Part shown: positions 47,786 through 61,339 of the stretch, piece by piece
How positions within the stretch are numbered: position 1 is the stretch's first letter
Layout: each line of letters starts with the position of its first letter
Assembly (NCBI GenBank): GCA_907164885.2
Contig: OU015501.1
Span: forward strand, 66,298,308 to 66,362,307
DNA: 64,000 bases
From: Dolomedes plantarius
Lineage: Eukaryota > Arthropoda > Arachnida > Araneae > Dolomedidae
Direction: 5' to 3'
Translations under genes and position numbers: made by a program
The notes under the pieces: generated by a model
Told to the model about the DNA's origin: nothing
What the model saw: the letters and a program-made list of their open reading frames with translations, nothing else
Databases searched by the model: none

Positions 47786-48350
47786 GTGTTTTCAGTTGTT
47801 ATATTTTCCAATGCGGTTGATACTTTTCTAGAGATACTCGCTCATACATACACCAAGATTTTGTTGATTACTTTATTATGGAAGCATCACTAATTTAATC
47901 CAACGCGGTTCCCTAATAGGGAACAGCACAAAAACAGCACAAGAACTGAACAACCGCATTGGAAAATATGACAAGTGTTTTTAGTTGTTATATTTTCCAA
48001 TGCGGTTGATACTTTTCTGGCGATACTCGCTCATACATACACCAAGATTTATTGATTACTTTATTATGGAAGCTTCACTAATTTAAGTCAACACGGCTCC
48101 CTAATTGGGAACAGCACAAAAACAGCACAAGAACAGAACAACCGCATTGGAAAATATAACAAGTGTTTTCAGTTGTTATATTTTCCAATGCGGTTGATAC
48201 TTTTCTGGCGATACTCGCTCATACATACACCAAGATTTATTGATTACTTTATTATGGAAGCTTCACTAATTTAAGCCAACACGGCTCCCTAATAGGGAAC
48301 AGCATAAAAACATCAAAGCCTTAAAGGGCATTCGAAACCAGGGCCACCGC
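47786..48350. repeat. Three-unit tandem array, period 188-189 bp, with hairpin junctions
   Basis: The word AATGCGGTTGATACTTTTCT recurs at 47810, 47999 and 48187. Each unit includes the 3' body of the CATAGGG-family SINE (TTTATTATGGAAGC, CCCTAATAGGGAACAGCA on the plus strand) plus flanking DNA. At both unit junctions, an arm starting CAACCGCATTGGAAAATA faces its reverse complement across a 10-nt loop. The arms are 47951-47974 with 47985-48008, and 48139-48162 with 48173-48196, the second being perfect over 24 bp. The units are very similar, so the amplification is fairly recent. Confidence 0.9.
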
Positions 48351-48385
48351 CTTCAAGCTCACGACGCTACCACTACAAGGACCGG
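48197..48385 (-). mobile_element. tRNA-derived SINE (CATAGGG family), full-length
   Basis: The third unit of the tandem array continues into an intact head. On the minus strand this is CTTGTAGTGGTAGCGTCGTG (A-box region), then GGTTTCGAATGCC (B-box, about 48328-48340), then CCCTATTAGGGAGCCGTG and TCCATAATAAAGTAATCAAT. Only this unit carries the head; the other two have the palindromic flank in its place. Confidence 0.75.
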
Positions 48386-51116
48386 CGAACGTGTTATCGT
48401 ATTACTATCCAATCAATATCATACGAATCGTGATTATTTTGCGCAGAAAGTAGGAGGTACGAAAATTATGAAGTGAAACTAGCTTTAAATTAATTTTTTA
48501 GGTAAAGTTCAAAAGGTGACATTGCCAGTGTTTTGAGTTAAAAACGGTAACACTGAGAAAATTGCCATCATGAGACTTCATATATAGGAATTAAGAACAC
48601 ACTTTTGCCTTCAACTTCAGCAGTAAAAATTATGAATCATAATAAATTGTTTAGTTAGTAATATTTGATGAACCATAAATGTTGTGGAGTTTCTTAGTGA
48701 AATAAAGGTAAATCACGCTAGCCTAAGCACCAATAGTGACTATCTATCAATAACTGAACCAGGAATTATCCGTACTAATCAATGTTTGCGCGGGCACGAA
48801 AATCTAGAATTTTTTTTACATCGTAAAAGGAGAACTATTCAGAGGTTTTAAATGAACTATATATGCTAGTTAAAATAAGGATTGATTAAAATAATAATAA
48901 CTCTGACGTGGAATTTTATTTTTTATGTTGGAAAAAGTCTGCTGAATTCTTTTGTTTTCAAATTATTTTTACAATCTTTCAAAATGCTCTTCATTTCTAA
49001 CATTTATCTTTAATAATGTATGGATAGTCCTTTTATGGATAATTGGAAGTTCAGTGTTCTTAAAATATTTTCGTTATTATTTATTTTTCTTAGATTAAAA
49101 TTAAAATTTTTACAGTGCATATCAATTTTTAAATAGACAAATATTTACACAATGAGAACAAATTGCTTCATAAAATTCATAGAAAAAAAATCTGCATTCA
49201 ATAGTTCAACGAATGAAATCTTAGAAATTATCTATTACGCAGTGCAATTTTTATGATATTTTAAACACATTTCTCTGTTAAAGTAAATATTTAAATGTTT
49301 TAAGATGTTTTTACTTCGCGTACCAAAGCGTAAAATCTTGCCAATGCAGATGACGGAAAATATGTGGTAAATTAAAATATAATAACTGTATAGCATTCAG
49401 GATTACTGACAAATAGAATTACAAAACAAATAGAAGTTTATTTAATCATGCATACAATTATCTGCTTGTTTACTCAGAATTAATGAATTTTCTGTTTCGT
49501 ACGTAATCTAACTACTAGAGTTTCAGTATAGGTGAAAGCGCTAAGTCAAATTATCTTTCAATATTGTTCATTGTAAAAGAATCCGAACGAGATGTAATCA
49601 AACATTATAAAATATTCTGATAACTTGTTAAAGGGCTTGTTTATTGAATAATAGTAAAAATGATTTTTACATTTAACATTTCATTCCATGTAACTCCCTA
49701 TTCACAGAGATAAAAATTTGTCTCTCTATCATAAATTTCAAGTGATAAATATCATTTAAAATATTTGCATTTTGTGTAATCTTGGACTAAAAGACAATGC
49801 TTTTAAGTAAGATTTCATCTTGAACGGGCCCTAAAAGATCTGTGGAGGAGCAGGATATAAAGTATATTTGCAATTGAAGGAAATCAATGTATGATAATGA
49901 AAATATATTATTATTCTAGTGAAAACGGCATATTTTCACTGAAGTATTTACTTGATAACATTGGAATTCATTGTCTTAATTAGAATTCACCGAGAATAGA
50001 AAGTTCAACTAATCTAGCCTGAAGAGAGCATTTTCTGCTTGATTTCACTTTATTGCGCCTGACATAGCTTTCTTGAATAAATATTACATTTATCTGATTC
50101 TTCATATTGCCTTCATTGTCTTTCACAGTAAATAAGAAGCAAATACTTGCTCTCTTAATCAGAAATATATCATCAAATCCTTCTTTGGCCTCATTTGAAA
50201 CTATATATTTAGATGCTGTTTGCATATTACTTATGGAAATGAGAATTTGATTAACTATTGCAAATTCCTACCAAATACTGGTAGCGGACTAAACGGTACA
50301 AACATCTAGTACAGATGGGAGCTCGGGAAGAATGGATGCGTACGGAAAGAGCGGTTTCGACAGTTGAAAAGTTGTTATATGTCGAGGAAAAACGACCTAT
50401 TTATTTAGTGAGTTGGTCGTATTTGGAGAACAGTAGTTGTTATTTCTTTCATTGAAATGTACGACATTTCAATGCAGAAGGACATGATTAATAGAGCACG
50501 TTTAGAAAAAGAGCCGGTTGTGAAAATTGCAAATTGAGGGGGGAGAGGACACATTATCCAAAATCATTTGTAAATGCAAATGAACACATTTTTTACCTAC
50601 AAATGCGTAAACAGGCAAATGACGATGATCAATAGAAAAGGGCGAAAAATGACAGGAAAAGTATAGAATAACAGAAAATTATAAGGTCGAAATATAACAG
50701 ATTAGACAAATGTCGATTGAAAGTATTTGATATCTTTAATGGTTCATTGGGAACTACGCACAATATAACTCTATGTTCGAGTAGCAAAATATAAACTTCT
50801 TAACACTGAAGTACAAATTGGTGTGTAAGAGCATTAATTTCAAGCCTGAATGATTGGTAAACCGTCAATCGATTCTATACCTATATTTTCATATAGCTAT
50901 TTTCTCGCTATAGGGCATCTATAGACATGGAAACATACAACATAAGCTCACTACCCTGATTACATATTTCTAGTTGGAAAAAATTTTGTGGACTCGTTAT
51001 CTGTTGTGAGTTTTATCTAATCGTCTTCGGTAAGCTCTTTTGTCGTTTTGCAAGGACGTGTTATATTCGTTCATAATGTTTCTGGATATTATGCAGAAGC
51101 AGAACCGATATTATTC
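48386..51116. other. AT-rich DNA, no gene seen
   Basis: A small palindrome, CATTGAAATGT-ACG-ACATTTCAATG, lies at 50450-50474. A patch at 50285-50560 is slightly GC-richer. Nothing coding is recognised. Confidence 0.45.
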
Positions 51117-51328
51117 CATGGCAATGGCTAGCCGGGCGATGACCGAATGGCTAGGGCGCTTGCATTCGGTACCAAATTCTGTGGGTTCGAATCCCACTCT
51201 TGGCATGGACGTTTATAGCCGTTCGGAATAGGCTATAAGCAGTAGGTCCCGGTCTAATTAGCCCTCGTGTAGCAAAAAGGTTAAAGTAGCGCTCTAAACC
51301 AAAAACATACCAAACCCATAGCAATGGC
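51117..51328 (+). mobile_element. tRNA-derived SINE with target-site duplication
   Basis: The head has GATGACCGAATGGCTAGGGC (A-box region) and a perfect B-box GGTTCGAATCC (about 51183-51193), resembling a Ser/Leu-type tRNA that has lost its variable arm. The body runs to about 51316. Flanking 12-mers CATGGCAATGGC (51117-51128) and CATAGCAATGGC (51317-51328) differ by one base and are the likely target duplication. It is not a functional tRNA because the acceptor ends do not pair. The body differs from the CATAGGG family. Confidence 0.8.
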
Positions 51329-51896
51329 ATACTTTCTCACGTTTGTCCCACGTTCTACGTTACGAAAGTTATTAACCATACTGCCAAAATTCCACTGATA
51401 AGATTTGTGAACTTGACAAAGAAGTCAAATATCTATCGCAGTGTCCTCAGCCATCAGGCCTTATTATCATTCAAGCAATTTATCGAGCTTCTGTAACGAC
51501 AAGTTAGCTATTGATTTTCAATTTTATCAATACAGTAACAGGAAACAATTTTGACAGAAATTTTGACAGATAAATGAAACAAAATAATTTTATCTCCTAT
51601 ACGTTATCTGTAAGTACCTGCATGCGCTATCGGATTTCTCTTGTTTTATAAGCTCAGAGTAGGTCAACTCATAATAATTTTACGCATTCCGGTCTTTTAA
51701 TGCAATTTTCCTTATTTTTTCCACCGCCAGAATATTGTTTAAGCTATTTTCAATGCTTAACCACGGATTTTTCTTATACTTGTAATTTCCAAAACTGATG
51801 ATACTACCTACATACCTTCCAAAAATAATGAATTTACATTAAAAGGAACAATTAAAAATTTTTGAGAGAATTGCAAACAATTAAAATTTTAAGCGA
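51329..51896. other. AT-rich DNA, nothing recognised
   Basis: No coding signal or element ends are visible. Confidence 0.5.
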
Positions 51897-52050
51897 ATTT
51901 ATTTCAATGTTACAATGTAATCGAATTACAACAATTGTTACAATGTAAGCGAATGTTTTCAGTGTTACAATGTAAAAGAAATCCTTGCATAAAATTATAA
52001 CCTTCATTTATCTCATTTATCTCAGTATCTTCATTTATCTCAGTATATAA
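51897..52050. repeat. Two short minisatellites
   Basis: GTTACAATGTAA recurs three times at about 27-29-bp spacing (51909-51975). It is followed by a CTTCATTTATCTCAGTAT unit repeated at 52002-52046. Confidence 0.75.
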
Positions 52051-52173
52051 TATTTTGATTTTAGAGATATATGTTGTTCTAAATGTTAAATAAAAGCTTC
52101 TACCTAGCTTTCTTTTTCCCGACGTTTTCAATAGTTGACATAATTAAAAATATCAATAAAATATTCTTCTATA

Positions 52174-52315
<142 letters not shown>

Positions 52316-54487
52316 ATATATACTTTTTAAAGTGTTAATTCAACGAAAAGCCAAGCAAATATACAGTATGTGAACCGTCGTCTTTACTGATAAAACAACA
52401 GTTACTCTTGGAATCAATTCTTGCAACCTTTTAATATTTATTGAGATAGCAACATTTTTAACAAATGTGCACCAGAAGAGAATCATCATATGCACTTTTA
52501 ATGTGTGGAAGAATTTTTTTAAACGTCGAATAAATTAATATTCCTCTTTGACAGTCCCTAACTATTCGAACGTTCTCAAATTCAATAACCATCAATTGTG
52601 GACTAAAGTTTTCTAGCTTAGGTTTTGAGAATTTATCTCGGTGTTAATATTTTCTACATAGAAGAAAAATCAATAATAATAATTTGTACACTTAAATTAG
52701 CCAAAAAGTTAAAAATACTTTTTAGCCCGCACATACTTATATATTCATTTAATGAATGAATGTAAATATTTCTAATTTACCTTTTTTCCACAGACATAAG
52801 CATTGCACAGAATAACACCTTAAAATAAATACCACAGTCTCAGCAACCTCTATAAACAGCGGAATGTTTTTATTGGACACTGACTAAATGCAAGCGCGCG
52901 AACTTACCTGAAGTTTAAGTGTAAGTTTAAACTTGGAAAAGACTCTATTTATTCCTTTTAACTCTTAAATAAGGCCTATCTATAAAATCTTATCCTTTAC
53001 CTTATCAGTTTTCCATTAAGTATTGAAATAACAAAAAATGGCGTAAAATAAAGCATAATATTTCTTTAAAAAGTAACATGATGCAAGTCTTATGTTTTAA
53101 GTTTTATTTCCCTCTTCTATTTTTCAACGTCAACTCTCAACCAGCAGATAGTAGAAGTGCAAACAAGTAAGGCGCCTCTACCGGTAAAAGAAAACACCTT
53201 ACAACATAGATTCAATTTCCGGTGTTGCGAACGTTATTATCGAACGTGTGATATAGCCGCGAATTTACCGCAGAAACACTCTTTTTCATCTACTTTTTTT
53301 TTCGTCGCCTTTACTTACTCAACCAATGCTATCAGAACTTTCGAATTAATTATTGACATATGCAGAAGATTGATGCCGTGAAGTCTGTTTTCCATGTTAG
53401 TATCGCTGAGCTTCAAATAGAATCAAGTTTGGTTAGGAAATATGGAAAGTAGTTTGAGAGGAAATGTGTGTTTGCCCTTAAAAATCGCCACATTTACTTT
53501 TTACTTTTTAAATATGCTATCTGTATCTTTTCAGTGATTCATTTTGCAGCAAATGATTAAATAAAAAAAAATTAAATGTTATGGGCAAACAAATTGAATC
53601 AAATATGGATTTAAATTGAGAAATGATACTTGGTATTTATAGAGTTTTCTATTCAAACACGTTTTTTCAAAATTCGTACATAAAGTTTCATTAATTAGAT
53701 CATTTTTTAACGCCAAGTGTCATCTAATGTTGAAAATTACTAGCGATTTTCCGAAAATGCTTGATTTTCTTTATTGCTATACTGCTTCTCTCTAACATGA
53801 TTGAGGAAAAAATTTAAAAACTATGTAGTTTAAAAAATGCAGATTGTAATAGTTCAAAGACACAAAAATACATAAATTACAAAAATGAAATCTTCAGAAA
53901 ATAAATTTGGATTTCTTTTATTTTCTTTTATCACGTTAAGGTAAAAATTAATAATATATATTCAATTTTAAAAAATATCGAAAAAATATTGCATATAATA
54001 AATATTTAATTTATTTCTGTAATATTTGTCTTAAAATCTTTGACAAACCATACAAATATCATCACTGTCGGTTGCTTCTCTACAGAGAACAAAATTATCT
54101 TTAAAATTTTACACAATAATAAAAATAGTGTATTCTGAATAAAATTCATGCTTATATGAGTACGTCTAAAGACAAAGGGCGACGATCTGCTCCATGACTT
54201 GTGTAAAAGACTTACCAAATGCAAATGAATCTATATCGCATATACATGTTATTCTAGGAAAACAAAAACTTTTCCCTCAAACAGACATTACCTCCTATAA
54301 ATACAATAGAGAATGATCGAACTTTCTTCCAAAACAAACGATGTTCCCACTTAATAATGATATTGACCATTGAGCTATTGGTCAACAAGTAAACACACAA
54401 ATGGTTACAAACAGGAGTAAAAATTAAGAAAATATAACTCCTATATTTCGCTCATTTTAGTGAATCGCATCCACTGTATATCAATTA
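52316..54487. other. AT-rich DNA, nothing recognised
   Basis: No gene, element ends or tandem structure are visible. A short frame at 53157-53381 has no domain. Confidence 0.5.
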
Positions 54488-54505
54488 TATATATATATAT
54501 ATATA
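54488..54505. repeat. (TA)n, left flank of pogo-type MITE
   Basis: This TA run ends exactly at the CAGTG terminus of the MITE. Confidence 0.85.
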
Positions 54506-56043
<1,538 letters not shown>

Positions 56044-56046
56044 TTA

Positions 56047-56216
56047 GGGCCTGTTCACTTAGAATCCTTCAGCTTCAGCGTTACTCGTATTGAAATATAT
56101 TTAACCAATTACAAACCTCCCAACAATTAGCAACAAAATTCTTAAGGTCTGTGATTGGTTTAAAATATGTCAATACGAGAAACGCTGACGCTGATGGATT
56201 CTATGTGAACGGGCCC
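56047..56216. mobile_element. Harbinger-type MITE, 170 bp, near-palindromic
   Basis: The ends GGGCCTGTTCACTTAGAATC and (inward from the right) GGGCCCGTTCACATAGAATC begin inverted repeats of about 72 bp with about a dozen mismatches, leaving a short centre. TTA is present directly outside both ends (56044-56046 and 56217-56219). A three-base TWA duplication is the hallmark of PIF/Harbinger elements. There is no coding capacity. Confidence 0.8.
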
Positions 56217-56845
56217 TTACTGAGCTAAAAACAAATCAAATTTATCAAAGGCATAAGGAAATTTTCTAATATTTAGACTCTAAATATCAATGACACCTCG
56301 GGGGTAGCTCGGGCAAAATTGGCGTGCAACAGGGGGTGGTGTTGGTTCACCTACACGGTGCCCCAACTAAAAGCATCCAACGATTCTCGCTGATTATGTG
56401 TGAATGCCTTCATTCACAAGTACCCTACGTTGGCAAACAACAATGGCATCCTTCAGAAAGCTATAATTAAATGGCAACTAAGAAAGAAATGTATAATTGA
56501 ATCTAATTTATGAAACTTTATAATTTTTTATGTCGTATTTGGGTCTAATTAAATGTTAAGATTGAAATAACTGGTCTGTATTATTTTAGAGACCTAATTA
56601 CTTTGTAAACAGTTAATTATTTTTCTGTCCTTTGAGGTAATTAAAAGTCTTAATAAAATATTACTTGATATAAGTAGTACATAAAGAGAAAAAATAACTG
56701 AATTCAAATTTATAATGGCGTACTTATTTTTAAAAATATTTAAATAACTATGGTCCTTTAATGGTAACTGTCTAGATGTAAAATTATAAAAATGGATACA
56801 TCCTCTCATTTATCACCATCTATGGACCAAACCAATCCTTTAGAC
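56217..56845. other. Unassigned DNA between two elements
   Basis: A GC-richer patch at 56290-56460 (for example CTCGGGGGTAGCTCGGGC and GGTTCACCTACACGGTGCCC) has faint A-box and B-box-like words. It does not fold as a tRNA and I cannot confirm a SINE. The rest is AT-rich. Confidence 0.35.
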
Positions 56846-56969
56846 CAGTGGTGCACAAACTGTAGGTCGCGAATCACTGAAGGGTCATGGAAAAAATTGG
56901 AAGCGGTCGCGGATAGTCTAAAGTAAATTTATATCATATTGAATTGTATAATTTTAAAACGTCCTTTAA

Positions 56970-57553
56970 CACTAGAAAGACGGCTGCCGTCATTTGGAAG
57001 GTTTCGTACATACTATTGAGCACTATGTCTGTATTTACGTCCTCAGGTTTCTGAAACTTTATGACTTTTTCTAATTTTACGCGAAATATGCACAAACATT
57101 TACAAAATTATATTCAATAGTAAAGAAGGGGAGAAAATGTGTTGAATACCTACTAAAACTGAAAGTCATTGATTTGACGGCAATGTAGTAAGCGGGCAGA
57201 AATCCTTAAAATAATACTAGAAAAATGTTAGCCACTTTTCGTATCTTCCCCCTTTTGCAAATAACTTTCAAAGATTACTCTTCGGAAATAATGGTGTGAA
57301 AAATAAGGACTGCACAAACCATGCATATATTTTTACGGATAAACCATACCAGGTTGTCAGCACGGCATACCTACATAAAAATATATCTAAATATATACTA
57401 ATTTATTATAAAATGGTTTGAAATCGTTAAAAATTTAAAGTATTTAACCATTTAAAAAACCATTAAAAATTTTATATTATTGATTTTATTTCGAACTGTC
57501 AAAATGACGGCGTTCAGTCTTTTTAGTAAGAAACAATTCCCGTCTTTCTAGTG
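56970..57553. mobile_element. piggyBac-type MITE nested in the hAT element
   Basis: The ends CACTAGAAAGACGG are perfect 14-bp inverted repeats with TTAA outside each end (56966-56969 and 57554-57557). The sequence strongly resembles the piggyBac terminus, which starts CCCTAGAAAGAT. A subterminal inverted motif, GCCGTCATTT (near 56986 and, reversed, near 57505), matches the known piggyBac layout of terminal plus internal inverted repeats. The 584-bp body has no transposase. Confidence 0.9.
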
Positions 57554-58000
57554 TTAAACTTTCTATAAATACATAATTTTAATATTTTTGATATTTTACG
57601 AAATATTATATGATGACCAAATATCATATGAAATAACATTTCAAATATCATATGAAACCATACAACGATGATATAAGAGTAGCATTTTCAAATATTTCAC
57701 CAGATACTGAACATATAAAATCTGAGGTTCAGTTTTGACCTGCTCATTCATTTTTTCCTTGTTTAGTTTTATATAGATAAATGAAGTTTATAATTTTCAA
57801 TGTGTTAAAATGAAGCTTATAACTTAAAAATAATGCTCTGTTTTTAATTTTAATTTTTGTTCATTTTTACCTAAATGAAATACAAGTACATAATTATTTA
57901 AATAGGATATTTTAAATAGGATATTTTAGTCATATAAGATTTTGCAAAAACAAGGGCAAAAGGTAAGAAGCCAATTTTTATCGTTATTATGCAAAGTAAA

Positions 58001-58259
58001 TATCTGTGGATAGGTACAAGAAGTGTCTAAGTCAGTTCTGTCCAAGATGACTTTGTTTGCTTATGTCTCTCTAAAAATTGTTATTTTCAATGTAAGAAAT
58101 ACCTAAATCTGTCTGATGCTGTAAAAGTGTTTTCTAAACCATTGTACAGACTTGGGTACTTCTTACATTGAAAATAATATTTTTTTAAAGAGATAGAAGC
58201 AGACAAAGTCATCTTGGAGAAAACTGACTTAGGCACTTCTTGTACCAAGCCGCAGATAT
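58001..58259. repeat. Long imperfect palindrome (about 119-bp arms)
   Basis: The left arm 58001-58119 and the right arm 58141-58259 are inverted copies over nearly their whole length, with blocks such as GGTACAAGAAGTG, CCAAGATGACTTTGT and TATTTTCAATGTAAGAA. Only about 20 nt remain in the loop. It lies inside the right half of the hAT element. A transcript would form a long double-stranded hairpin that could feed small-RNA production; this is inference. Confidence 0.9.
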
Positions 58260-58384
58260 ATACCCAATGCCTACCCAATATAATCTATTTTTGAAATAGA
58301 TTCTCAAAATTTGCTTAATTCGTTTGTCTATTCTTTTATTAACATTTTCCTAATTTAAAAAGTTTGCGCACCACTGCCTTAGAC

Positions 58385-61339
58385 CAATATTTTTTCTGTT
58401 CTTTCAATTTTCTTTTCAGAGATCTATCTATATTCCCATGGATTTTATACATATGCCAAGCGGTATCGATACTCATACATCTATATGACATAACTGCTCA
58501 AACATATTATGTTGAGTACTGAGTGACAGTTACAGATACATTCTCCGTCTTTCATACTCATTTCCGTTATAAGACATTTGACTCCTCGCTAATCTTACCA
58601 TTTATACTGCTACCCTTAAAATAAAAACTAAAGGTATAAAGCAAGACCTTAACAAATTTTAAAAAATAATAATACAAGTTGTCTTTTTAAAAAATTTAAA
58701 GCTTTTGTTACAATAGTATTTTTTCGATAATGTTATAACAACTTAATATTTGCTCAAGTCACATACACCCTTTAAAACGGGAAAAAAGTTTCATTTTAGG
58801 ATTTACGGACTTCTGTAAAATAATTAACCATAACATTGATTTTTATGTTCTACTAATAATCAGTTTAACGATCTTGGTCACAATCAACATAATTGTTAAA
58901 ATGAGAAGAGAGGAAGCACGTAATTTACATAATTTATTCTGTTTCTAATTCTGTCAAAATTATAACGGGAAAATACCAGTGATTCCGTCTAAATACATTT
59001 CAATACCCCGCTATAACTGAATATTTTATGAGGAAAGGAGAAACTCTGTGGCAGTGCACCATCATAGGGTTATGTGGTAAACTGCTGGATTCCTTCAGAA
59101 GTAAAGCCTCTAAAAGGAGCGCTTCCTATTGATGCTCAGTGTGAAGAAACTAGTGGTAAATGTTATCAGTGTAAAACTACTATTAAAACATTTTAAAAAC
59201 ATATGAATCAAAATATTTCAAATTTACATCGAAAGACATCAGTTCGAATAATAACAACATAGAATTTCTCACTATTTTTCTTCGCATTTCTCCTAATTTC
59301 ATTAAATAAAAATCTACAATATTTTTTCCTGCCTGTGGAGAACGATGTATCAAATATATAAGATACATTTACGTAGTATTATAAATAGTTTTTGTTCAAC
59401 AAAACTTATGTTTTCTGGCTAAAAAATAGTTTTAAATCTACTGCTTAGAGAGAAAATTTAATTTTGCTTCGTCAGCTTGCCATTGTATAATTAAAAAAGA
59501 GTTTTTTTTTTTTTTGGACACGCATTCAAAATTTTTAGAGTGCAATATAAGAAGAGATTTCTTCATAAATGACAATATTCTATTGTCATATTTGTAAAAG
59601 AATCGTTTTTCAAACTAAAAGAAAAATTGAATGAACAAACAAAAAAGTGTTTTTTTCTGAAAATCTTGCTTCTGTTTGCATATAAACCTTTGCAAAATAA
59701 TTGTCTTCCTTTTTTCAGCTAACCGTCATTCCAGTTTTTTTATTTATCTGTTTAATATATGAAGTAATTTTTTACAGTTATTTAAAGTTGTCTTATATTA
59801 ATAAAGCATTTCTTTATAAAGCATGCATATTAATAAAATTTAAATATATAACATACCATTATTTTTCTTGTTATTATGTCTTTTAAAAGTATTTCTGTCA
59901 AGTAAATTAGGCTTTCTGCTTCACGTGTATCAATAGCATACTGTTATTTAGTGTAATTTACCATCTATATGATTTACCTGAAATTCACAGTCTTCGTTGT
60001 CAATGCTTTTATTTTCATCTTCCATTCCGTATATATAAAAGGATATCTCACAGTGTTACACTAAGTAAAATGTTTTAAACCTTTATTCTCGTGAATAAGT
60101 CTAGAACTAACCATAATCTAGTCACTTATAAAAGGATTTCTCCAAAGAAGCTTGAAAATATGCAACCGAATTTGAATAAATAATATTTATAACCCACGTT
60201 TGAATAGGAACGTTCATGTTATGTCACCACTGAGAGGCGTAAAACAGAGAACTCTCGTAAACAAATGTCCTACGCATGTACTTTTACAGTAATTTTCAGA
60301 TAAAAGTGTTTGCTAAACATTTGTTTAATAAATTAGATGGGGTATCGACAAACGGTCCGGCAAAATATATACAAGTCCGGCAAAAACCAGGGTCCATAGT
60401 AAGGTACTCTGCTTGGATAAAGATAACCATGAAGTATTTTGGTGAAAACTTTTGGTGGTATAAACTTACTAAATGCTAAACTCTAAGCAGACTATACTGA
60501 AAATTTTCCTGCATATTAGTTTTGAGATAAAGTGAGACTTAAAAAGGGTGCTTGAAATTTTGTATTCAGACATATGCAGTTTAGGATTACAGCAGATTAT
60601 TAGTCGAATAAATACATTTAAATGAGACGAAAATGTTTGCAAAATATTGGAATGGTAAAAATTGCCGAGAATAAACGAAGAAATGGAGGAAAAATGCAGG
60701 CACGAAATATATGCTGGTTATGCAAGAATTTTTGTGATGTATGGTCGCTGAAAGTGCGAATAAGAGAATGCCATCATTTTACCTTATATCCATTTTATCT
60801 TGCTTTTGACACATCTAGTAGTATTTTTGTATAGCAACAGAGCTCTGTTTGTTTCAACGACAACATATTTTGAATCGTTATGTACATAACTTTAATAATA
60901 TGGCTTAGTGACTACGTTCATGTCATACTTCTCGCATTTTTGCAAAAAAGTCTTTTCGTGTAAAATGGTTACTTTCAGTGTCAATAACATCATAAACTAC
61001 ATATGAATTCAATACTGATGTTGGTGTACTAGCTTATAATAATAATGACTAACATTATATAGATATGTAACAGTTTTTTCTAGGAAATGTTAGCAAAGTA
61101 AAAAACATTGCCATTAAAATTAAGAGGCCAATGAAACATTCACCGAAGAAACTATAATATTAAATAATGAGAAGTATTACCTTAATGAGAAGGTCTAACC
61201 AAGATAATAGTAATTAAAGTGCATTAAATAGACGCTATATTTCAAAGCTCCTCAAACCAAATTTAATTTTTAAAAACGTAAATATCCCCTGTCAAATTAT
61301 GTGACAGTAATTATAAAAATTGTTAAACATAACTTCTCC
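58385..61339. other. AT-rich DNA, no gene seen
   Basis: No coding region is recognised. A T run lies near 59502-59515. Small frames at 60276-60479 and 60622-60834 have no domain. Confidence 0.5.

Larger units (their letters stand above)
56846..58376. mobile_element. Non-autonomous hAT element with 8-bp target duplication
   Basis: The ends CAGTGGTGCACAAACT and (inward from the right) CAGTGGTGCGCAAACT match at 15 of 16 positions. The flanking 8-mers CTTTAGAC (56838-56845) and CCTTAGAC (58377-58384) match at 7 of 8. CAGTG...CACTG ends with 8-bp duplications define the hAT superfamily. The 1531 bp include a nested piggyBac-type MITE (56970-57553) and a long palindrome (58001-58259). No transposase remnant is seen. 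Confidence 0.88.

Noticed and set aside
47786..48385. CRISPR-like array of regularly spaced repeats
   Set aside because: The period is 188-189 bp, the units are almost entirely repeat, they contain SINE sequence, and the genome is clearly eukaryotic.
51130..51210. A functional tRNA gene with a perfect B-box
   Set aside because: The putative acceptor strands do not pair, the variable arm expected for a Ser/Leu type is missing, and the unit is flanked by 12-bp direct repeats. It is a SINE head.
56290..56460. A tRNA or SINE from A-box-like and B-box-like words
   Set aside because: The words are poor matches, no cloverleaf forms, and there is no body match to either SINE family here.
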